Below are positions 1 through 4,745 of a stretch of 5,625 nucleotides of DNA, in pieces. The first letter of the stretch is position 1. Each line of letters begins with the position of its first letter. The notes below the pieces were generated by a model. The model did no database searches and had not been told where the DNA came from. It saw only the letters and a list, made by a program, of their open reading frames with translations. The stretch is from Betaproteobacteria bacterium. GTDB taxonomy: Bacteria > Pseudomonadota > Gammaproteobacteria > Burkholderiales > Usitatibacteraceae. Location of the stretch: positions 1-5,625 of the forward strand of contig JAAOZZ010000289.1 in the NCBI GenBank assembly GCA_012274175.1, given 5' to 3'. The translations under genes were made by a program, and so were the position numbers.

Positions 1-651
1 AGCGTCCTCATGTCCGCGCTCGACCACCAGCACAAGGTGGTCGTGGTCACCTCTTCGGTGCCCGAAGAGGGCAAGACCACGCTTTCGTTCAACCTCGCCT
101 GCGCCCTGGGGCAGGTGAAGAAGGTGCTCCTCGTGGACGGCGACCTGCGCCGCCCGAAGATCGGCAAGCTCGTCGGCCGCGATTCCAAGTCGCCGGGACT
201 CGCCGACCTGGTCGCCGGCCAGGCGCAGGTGAGCCAGTGCGTCTTCTTCGACGAGCGCGCCGGCGTGCACATCCTTCCCGCGGGCACTGTGCCGCCGAAC
301 CCGCTCGAGCTCCTGAGCTCCAAGCGCTTCGAGGACGTCATCGTCAAGCTGAAGGAAGCGTTCGACATCGTCATCATCGACAGCGCCCCGCTCCAGCTCG
401 TGAGCGATGCGCAGGTGCTCTCCCAGTTCTCCTCCGCCCTCATCTACGTCGTGAAGGCGGATTCCACGCCCTACCAGGTGGCGCAGAACGGCATCAAGAA
501 GCTGCGCCGCATCAACGCGCCGATCCTGGGCGTGGTGCTGAACCAGCTCGACCTCGAGAAGGCCGAGAAGTACTACGGCGAGTACAGCGGTTACCGCAGC
601 TACAAGGGCTACAAGAAGTACGGCTACTCGAAGACCTACGGGCGCAATTAG
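1..651 (+). CDS. BY-kinase (CpsD/Wzc/EpsG-type) tyrosine autokinase, C-terminal domain, 5' partial
   Basis: ATP-dependent protein-tyrosine kinase domain of the kind that controls polysaccharide chain length and export at the inner membrane. The frame is open to the first base of the window, so the true start is upstream and an N-terminal Wzz-like membrane domain may be fused there. Counting from the Met at base 10, the Walker A motif is SSVPEEGKTT (15-24), Walker A' is VLLVDGDLRRP (39-49) and Walker B is IVIIDSAP (120-127). The last 26 residues hold nine tyrosines (188, 189, 192, 195, 198, 201, 204, 206, 210) mixed with Gly, Lys and Ser. This is the classic autophosphorylation cluster of BY-kinases. 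The TPR gene follows after one base, and the whole downstream block is codirectional. The family call is firm. What is not visible is whether the kinase is a one-piece Wzc-like protein or a separate CpsD-like subunit. An ordinary MinD/ParA ATPase is unlikely given the tyrosine tail. Confidence 0.93.
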   Translation, partial: SVLMSALDHQHKVVVVTSSVPEEGKTTLSFNLACALGQVKKVLLVDGDLRRPKIGKLVGRDSKSPGLADLVAGQAQVSQCVFFDERAGVHILPAGTVPPNPLELLSSKRFEDVIVKLKEAFDIVIIDSAPLQLVSDAQVLSQFSSALIYVVKADSTPYQVAQNGIKKLRRINAPILGVVLNQLDLEKAEKYYGEYSGYRSYKGYKKYGYSKTYGRN

Positions 652-652
652 C

Positions 653-1330
653 GTGAACACACCCGCGCGACTCGCGGTCACCCTCCCGGCTGTAGCGGCC
701 CTCGGATGGCTCGCGTTCGCCGCGGCCCGCGCCGGGGCGGCCGATGCCATCGTCTACGACGCGAGCCGCGAGATGGGCACCTGGGCCGCTTCCCATGCCC
801 AGCCCGGCGAGCAGACCTGGAGCTGGGTGCACGAGTCCCTCGAGCGTGCCGTGGCGGTCATTCCCGAGAGCCCCACGGTCCACGAGCTGCTGGGCGACCT
901 CGAGGCGCGCTCCGGCCGCCCGGAATATGCCGAAAAAGCGCTTGTTCACTTCACGCGGGCGGTGGAGCTGCGGCCGACCTCGCCCTACACCTGGGCCGAC
1001 ATCGCGGACCTGAAGTACCGCATCGGCGATACTGGAGCCGTTTTCGAGCGGGCCCTCGTTCGCAGCGCCGAGCTGGGCCCCGCGGAGCCCGAGGTGCAGC
1101 AGACCGTGGCCGACCTGGGCCTTGCCGTATGGAAAGAAGCGGCGCCGGAAACGCGCGCCGCCGTAGAGGAGATGGTGGCTGCGGGCCTGTGGCGCAACCC
1201 CATGGAAATGCTGCAGATTGCGCGCAGACGTGGTAGGCTCGACGTCGCATGTCGCCACCTTCCCGATCTACCGCGCCAGGTCGATCCGAAGTGGTCCCAA
1301 CTATGCCAAAGCACGGAGGCAACATCATGA
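653..1330 (+). CDS. TPR-like exported or membrane-anchored protein of EPS locus
   Basis: 225-residue protein starting at GTG, one base after the kinase stop. No clear Shine-Dalgarno is seen, so translation is probably coupled to the kinase gene. Residues about 7-30 are hydrophobic and Ala-rich (LAVTLPAVAALGWLAFAAA), fitting a signal peptide or an N-terminal anchor. Residues about 57-142 contain two or three helix-turn-helix units with TPR character, for example SPTVHELLGDLEARSGR followed by ALVHFTRAVELRPTSPYTWADIADLKYR; 'AVELRPTSPYTW' is a typical TPR boundary. The C-terminal part has NPMEMLQIARRRGRLD (182-197) and two cysteines (C200, C218) that could form a disulfide if periplasmic. TPR proteins act as protein-protein scaffolds, so a role in assembling the polymer machinery is plausible, but no function can be read from the sequence. 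The stop overlaps the next start (ATGA), which supports one operon. Confidence 0.75.
   Translation: MNTPARLAVTLPAVAALGWLAFAAARAGAADAIVYDASREMGTWAASHAQPGEQTWSWVHESLERAVAVIPESPTVHELLGDLEARSGRPEYAEKALVHFTRAVELRPTSPYTWADIADLKYRIGDTGAVFERALVRSAELGPAEPEVQQTVADLGLAVWKEAAPETRAAVEEMVAAGLWRNPMEMLQIARRRGRLDVACRHLPDLPRQVDPKWSQLCQSTEATS
1315..1319 (+). promoter_or_regulatory. Shine-Dalgarno deciding the FecR-domain gene start
   Basis: A perfect GGAGG lies seven bases before the ATG at 1327. It supports that ATG over the in-frame ATG at 1249, because only the 1327 start puts a signal peptide at the N-terminus. Confidence 0.75.
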
Positions 1331-2073
1331 AAACGATTTCCGTATTGCTGGCCCTGGCGGCTTTCTTCTTTGCCGACCTGGCCCTCGCAGGCGCGGTCGC
1401 CACTTCGGTGACCGGAACCGTGGGGGTCCAGACGGGCACCGCCGGTCCACGCGTCCTGCGCCAGGGCGACCAGGTGAACCAGGGCGACACCGTCTTCACG
1501 GGCGGATCGTCTTCCGTGGTGCTGCGGTTCGACGACGGCCAGATCGCGGCCCTCACCTCGAACTCGCGCATGCAGGTCACGAGCTACCAGTTCAACCGCC
1601 CGGCGCGCAGCGGCAACGTGCTGCTCTCGCTCATCAGCGGCGGCATGCGCGCGATCACGGGCCTCCTGGGTCATGCGAATCCGGACCAGGTGTCCTATCG
1701 CGCGGCCACCGCGACGATCGGCATCCGGGGCACGGACGTGGACATCACCGTCGGCGACAACATCGTGGCGGCTTCCGTGAACGAGGGTTCGATCACCTTC
1801 ACGTTCAACGGCAAGACCGTCATTGTTTCGACGGGGGAGGCCGTCTTCGGAACCAACGGGGAGATCACCCCGGGCGCGGCGCAGGACGTGTTCAGCAAGC
1901 TGCCGCAGGACCTGCGGGACATGTTCGTCGATCTCAATTCCTTCACGAACAAGATCAACGATGCGCTGAGCCAGGGCGGGAACGGCGAGGGCAACGAGTC
2001 CGGTACGAACTCGACGCCTTCCAACGGCTTGGCGCCGGGCAGCACGGGCGGCAGCAACGCCAGCACGCGATAG
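1327..2073 (+). CDS. Exported FecR-domain protein
   Basis: 248-residue protein with a clear signal peptide: MKT, a hydrophobic core (ISVLLALAAFFFADLALA), and a probable cleavage after A19-L20-A21. The frame is open further upstream to an ATG at 1249, but that would bury the signal peptide and ignore the GGAGG at 1315. The mature part matches the FecR fold: RVLRQGDQVNQGDTVFTGG (42-60), VVLRFDDGQIAALTSNSRM (64-82), a middle section LLSLISGGMRAITGLLG (99-115), and the diagnostic TATIGIRGTDVDI (128-140). The last 30 or so residues are Gly/Ser/Asn/Thr-rich and probably disordered. Classical FecR is an inner-membrane anti-sigma regulator next to a FecI sigma factor. Here there is no cytoplasmic N-terminal domain and no sigma gene in the window. 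This is therefore the secreted FecR-domain type found in envelope loci, with unknown ligand. The start overlaps the TPR gene stop, and a strong terminator follows 20 bases after the stop. Confidence 0.88.
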   Translation: MKTISVLLALAAFFFADLALAGAVATSVTGTVGVQTGTAGPRVLRQGDQVNQGDTVFTGGSSSVVLRFDDGQIAALTSNSRMQVTSYQFNRPARSGNVLLSLISGGMRAITGLLGHANPDQVSYRAATATIGIRGTDVDITVGDNIVAASVNEGSITFTFNGKTVIVSTGEAVFGTNGEITPGAAQDVFSKLPQDLRDMFVDLNSFTNKINDALSQGGNGEGNESGTNSTPSNGLAPGSTGGSNASTR

Positions 2074-2093
2074 ACCCGTCGCGGAACCTCTCG

Positions 2094-2129
2094 AGGCCAT
2101 CCCAGTCGCACGGCTGGGGTGGCCTTTTT
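2094..2129 (+). terminator. Rho-independent terminator after the FecR-domain gene
   Basis: The arms AGGCCATCCCAG (2094-2105) and CTGGGGTGGCCT (2114-2125) pair over 12 base pairs with a single T-G wobble. The loop is eight bases. The stem runs straight into a T-run (2125-2129). This is a textbook intrinsic terminator, 20 bases after the FecR-domain stop. It is oriented for + strand transcription and lies directly before the GTG of the next EPS gene. Confidence 0.9.
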
Positions 2130-2144
2130 AATTGACGGCGCCCC

Positions 2145-3593
2145 GTGAGGAATCGTCGCTCCGAGCTCGATGTCGAGGCGGCCCTTTTCTGGGGCCTCGT
2201 GGCGCTGCTTGTGTGGGTTCCGATTCCCCTCGGCAGCAACCGCGCCTGGGCGTGGGCGATCCTCGAAGACTGGGCCTTCGTGCTGCTCGCGGCGTGGATC
2301 CTCGCGTGGGGCCTCGGGCGGGCGCAGGTGAGCGATGCCGTGCGCAAGGCATGGCCCGCCTGGATCCTCCTCGCCGCGTGGATCGTCCTGCAGGCCGCGT
2401 ACCTCGTTCCGATGCCTCCCGGTTGGGTGGAGGCGCTTTCGCCGGAATCCTTTCGCATGCAATCGCTGGTGGAGGAGCTTGGGATTCACCGGGACGCGAT
2501 GACTCTTTCCATCGACCCCCAATCGGTGCGTGTCTCGATCCTGAAGACGCTCGCCTATTGCTCCGTCTTCTTCCTGACGCTCGCCCTCGTGAACCGGCGC
2601 TCGCGGGTGCAGATGTTCGCGCGGGTGCTCGTGTACGCGGCCGTCGCCCAGGCGATCTACGCCGTGCTCATGCACTTGTCGGGCGTGGAGTCCGAGTACT
2701 TCGGCACCTTGATCGTCCACAGCGATTCGGCGAGCGGCACCTACGCCAACCGGAACCACCTCGCGGGCTACCTCGAGATGACGCTCGCCATCGGCATCGG
2801 GCTCCTAATCGCGGGGCTCTCCGACCGCCGCGCCGATAGCTGGAAGAAGTTCTTCCGCATCACCATCGAATGGATCCTGAGCCCGAAGATGCTGCTTCGG
2901 TTGTCGCTCTGCATCCTCGTGATCGCGCTCACCACCACCCACTCGCGCATGGGCAACACCGCGTTCTTTTCTTCCCTGCTCATTGCGGGTGCGGTTGGGA
3001 TCGTGCTGTCGCGCTTTGCCACGCGCAACACGGTGCTGCTGCTGGCGAGCCTCGTGGCGATCGACCTCTTCATCGTCGGGAGCTGGTTCGGGGTGGAGAA
3101 GCTCGCGCAGCGCCTCGAGCAGACGACGGTGGCCAACGTGCAGGAGCGCGAGGATCCGGCTAAGTACACCCTGGCCCTGATCGGGGACTATCCCGTCTTC
3201 GGCGCGGGACCGGGCAGCTTCTACGTGGCCTTTCCCCGCTACCGGCCGCGGAGCGTGGCGCTCTTCTTCGACTACGCCCACAACGACTACGCGCAGGTGG
3301 CGGCGGAGTCGGGGCTGCTGGGCTTCGGCATCATCGGCGGCTTCGTCGTACTCACCCTCGGCACGGCGATCGCCGCCCAATGGAAACGCAGGGATCCCCT
3401 CATGCGCGGCATGTCGTTCGCCTGCATCATGGGGGTCACCGCGATCCTCATCCACTCGTGGGTGGACTTCAACCTGCAGATCCCCGCCAACGCGACCCTC
3501 TTCATGGTGATGCTGGCGCTGGGCTGGATCTCGCTGCACCACGACCGGCACCCCGTCGCGGGCCTGGCCGGCGTGCGCGGAGAGACCGGATAG
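2145..3593 (+). CDS. O-antigen ligase/polymerase (Wzy/WaaL) family membrane protein
   Basis: 482-residue polytopic inner-membrane protein with roughly 11-12 hydrophobic segments. It probably polymerises or ligates undecaprenyl-linked repeat units in the periplasm. Family motifs are easy to see: GTYANRNHLAGYLEM (198-212), TTTHSRMGN (263-271), GDYPVFGAGPGSF (347-359), and the Wzy_C-type loop AHNDYAQVAAESGLLG (378-393), then HSWVDFNLQIPAN (437-449). The start is GTG: an in-frame TGA at 2133 rules out anything earlier. The first hydrophobic segment begins near residue 12, so the N-terminus looks complete. No good Shine-Dalgarno is visible. The gene lies right behind an intrinsic terminator and three bases before the VanZ-like ATG. 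Sequence alone does not separate a Wzy polymerase from a WaaL-type ligase. The EPS context without lipid A core genes in view favours an EPS polymerase or transferase role. Confidence 0.88.
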   Translation: MRNRRSELDVEAALFWGLVALLVWVPIPLGSNRAWAWAILEDWAFVLLAAWILAWGLGRAQVSDAVRKAWPAWILLAAWIVLQAAYLVPMPPGWVEALSPESFRMQSLVEELGIHRDAMTLSIDPQSVRVSILKTLAYCSVFFLTLALVNRRSRVQMFARVLVYAAVAQAIYAVLMHLSGVESEYFGTLIVHSDSASGTYANRNHLAGYLEMTLAIGIGLLIAGLSDRRADSWKKFFRITIEWILSPKMLLRLSLCILVIALTTTHSRMGNTAFFSSLLIAGAVGIVLSRFATRNTVLLLASLVAIDLFIVGSWFGVEKLAQRLEQTTVANVQEREDPAKYTLALIGDYPVFGAGPGSFYVAFPRYRPRSVALFFDYAHNDYAQVAAESGLLGFGIIGGFVVLTLGTAIAAQWKRRDPLMRGMSFACIMGVTAILIHSWVDFNLQIPANATLFMVMLALGWISLHHDRHPVAGLAGVRGETG

Positions 3594-3595
3594 GA

Positions 3596-3991
3596 ATGGA
3601 GAAGCCATTGAAGCGCATGAACGTCTGGATCGCGTGCGGCGCGGGTTTCGTCGTGCTCGTGATCTATCTTTCCCTCACGTCCCACCCCATCGACGCACCG
3701 GTCTGGATGAACTTCAAGATCGGCCACATCCTCGCCTACGCGTGGCTCATGTTCTGGTTCGACCAGCTCTATCCGCGCAGCCGCCACCGCATCGCCATCG
3801 GCATCGCGCTCTTCCTCATGGGTGTGGCCCTCGAGTACGTGCAGGGTATGAGCGGCCGCGATTTCCGCTATTCCGACATGCGCGATGACGCGATCGGGGT
3901 ATTCCTGGGTTGGGTCACGGTGATGACGCCGCTGGGAAGGGGACTCGCCGTTGCGGAGGGCGTCATATTCGAGCGTCCCACGAAACGGTGA
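3596..3991 (+). CDS. VanZ-like small membrane protein
   Basis: 131-residue protein with three or four membrane segments (about 10-27, 41-57, 64-80, 97-113). The VanZ-like pattern is present: SLTSHPID after the first helix, then KIGHILAYAWLMFWFDQLY (41-59) carrying the K..H...Y signature, then LEYVQG (79-84) and a GRDFRYSD..RDDAIGVFLG stretch (87-105). The usual family pattern D-x3-N-x2-G appears here as D94-x3-D98-x2-G101, with Asp in place of Asn. The ATG at 3596 is two bases past the previous stop, and GGAGAG at 3579-3584 is a possible Shine-Dalgarno. An ATG at 3617 would give 124 residues and cannot be excluded. VanZ was named from a teicoplanin-resistance gene, but most homologues have no known activity. 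Its place between a Wzy-type protein and a sugar epimerase points to envelope polysaccharide work, not antibiotic resistance. Confidence 0.82.
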   Translation: MEKPLKRMNVWIACGAGFVVLVIYLSLTSHPIDAPVWMNFKIGHILAYAWLMFWFDQLYPRSRHRIAIGIALFLMGVALEYVQGMSGRDFRYSDMRDDAIGVFLGWVTVMTPLGRGLAVAEGVIFERPTKR

Positions 3992-3995
3992 AAAG

Positions 3996-4016
3996 AAAGT
4001 AAGATATCCTTACTTT
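3996..4016. promoter_or_regulatory. Inverted repeat, probable operator of the toxin-antitoxin operon
   Basis: Arms AAAGTAAG (3996-4003) and CTTACTTT (4009-4016) are perfect reverse complements across a five-base spacer. They sit in the 45-base gap before the antitoxin gene, the most AT-rich spot in an otherwise GC-rich window. AbrB/MazE-type antitoxins normally bind such repeats to repress their own operon, so an operator is the natural reading. The stem is too AT-rich, and lacks a following T-run, to be a terminator. No convincing -35/-10 pair is seen; GTGAAA (3988) and TACTTT (4011) are a weak candidate with 17-base spacing. Confidence 0.5.
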
Positions 4017-4036
4017 TGGAATAGAGGCCTTTTCCC

Positions 4037-4261
4037 ATGCTCGCCAAACTGACCAGCAAGAACCAGCTCACCTTGCCCAAGGCGCTGATGAGCCTCTTCC
4101 CGGGCACGCAGTATTTCGAGGTCGCGGAGGAAGGCGGAAAGATCGTGCTTACCCCCCTGAACCTGCAACGGGGCGATGCCGTCCGTGCGAAGCTCACGGA
4201 GCTCGGAATCGAAGCCAAGGACGTGCGCGATGCGATCCGGTGGGCCCGGTCGGGAAAGTGA
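4037..4261 (+). CDS. AbrB/MazE/SpoVT-type antitoxin
   Basis: 74-residue protein. Residues 1-41 match the swapped-hairpin AbrB DNA-binding domain: MLAKLTSKNQLTLPKAL (1-17), then a short beta-rich part FEVAEEGGKIVLTPL (27-41). The charged helical tail (42-74, ending DVRDAIRWARSGK) is where such antitoxins usually wrap their toxin. AGAGG at 4023-4027 lies nine bases before the ATG. The reading frame overlaps the start of the PIN toxin gene by 32 bases, the usual antitoxin-first arrangement. Expected role: neutralise the PIN ribonuclease and, with it, repress the promoter through the inverted repeat just upstream. The family is clear from the LTSKNQLTLPK core and the neighbour. Target DNA and partner binding are inferred. 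Confidence 0.88.
   Translation: MLAKLTSKNQLTLPKALMSLFPGTQYFEVAEEGGKIVLTPLNLQRGDAVRAKLTELGIEAKDVRDAIRWARSGK
4217..4221 (+). promoter_or_regulatory. Shine-Dalgarno deciding the PIN toxin start
   Basis: AAGGA lies inside the antitoxin gene, eight bases before the ATG at 4230. It favours that start over the in-frame ATG at 4176. Confidence 0.55.
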
Positions 4262-4745
4262 CCCGCCGCGGGTCGTACTCGATACGAACGTGGTTGTTTC
4301 CGCCTTGCTCTTTTCGCAGGGGCGGCTGGCTTGGGTGCGTGCAGCGTGGCAGTCGCGGGAATTCCACCCATTGATCTCGCGGCCCGTGGCAGAGGAGCTC
4401 ATTCGGGTGCTCGAATATCCGAAATTCCGGTTGGACGCGGGCGAAAGGGAGTTTCTCCTGGGTGAATACCTGCCCTGGTGCGAGGTCGTCCATGCCCGGC
4501 GCGCAACCGCATCCATTCCGCACTGTCGCGACCCCGGAGACCGCATGTTCCTCGAGCTCGCCGTTGCCGGCAAGGCGGATTTCCTGGTGACGGGTGATGC
4601 AGATCTGCTCTCGCTCAGGGGCGAGTTCGAAATTCCGATCGTCACGGCGGACGGCTTCAAGGCGCAAGCGACGTCGCATCCCCCGGGCGTTGCCGAGCGC
4701 TCTCCCACCCGACGTTCCACGTCGCGTCGTAAGCGCACTCGATGA
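4230..4745 (+). CDS. PIN-domain toxin (putative ribonuclease) of a type II toxin-antitoxin pair
   Basis: 171 residues from the ATG at 4230. No start codon occurs between that ATG and the essential first Asp. An earlier ATG at 4176 is in frame but would add an unlikely 18-residue leader. The PIN acidic residues are all visible: D18 in VVLDTNVVVSALL (15-27), E56 in ISRPVAEELIRVLEYPKF (49-66), D104 in CRDPGDRMFLELA (99-111), and D123/D125 in DFLVTGDADLL (117-127). The layout fits the PIN subfamily annotated as putative toxin component (COG1569). Such proteins are metal-dependent RNases held off by the cognate antitoxin. The domain should end near residue 148. The remaining tail is Pro/Ser/Thr/Arg-rich, with seven Arg and one Lys in residues 157-171, and looks like read-through into a former leader. 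The stop overlaps the epimerase ATG (ATGA). The active site looks intact, so a functional toxin is likely. Confidence 0.87.
   Translation: MRSGGPGRESDPPRVVLDTNVVVSALLFSQGRLAWVRAAWQSREFHPLISRPVAEELIRVLEYPKFRLDAGEREFLLGEYLPWCEVVHARRATASIPHCRDPGDRMFLELAVAGKADFLVTGDADLLSLRGEFEIPIVTADGFKAQATSHPPGVAERSPTRRSTSRRKRTR

Noticed and set aside
1249..1326. Upstream in-frame start for the FecR-domain gene
   Set aside because: It would place 26 polar residues before an obvious signal peptide and overlap the TPR gene. The ATG at 1327 has a perfect GGAGG.
985..2100. Long - strand open frame opposite the TPR and FecR-domain genes
   Set aside because: It has low-complexity Arg/Ala/Val-rich translation without motifs, and it is fully explained as the complement of two real genes.
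3950..4016. Sigma-70 promoter before the antitoxin
   Set aside because: The hexamers tried (TTGCGG at 3951, TAAGAT at 4000, GTGAAA at 3988 with TACTTT at 4011) are either wrongly spaced or poor matches. A promoter is likely here but cannot be placed.
4710..4724. Small hairpin (CGACGT / ACGTCG with a three-base loop) near the toxin end
   Set aside because: The stem is only six base pairs with no T-run after it, and such short palindromes are expected by chance in GC-rich sequence. It is not a terminator.
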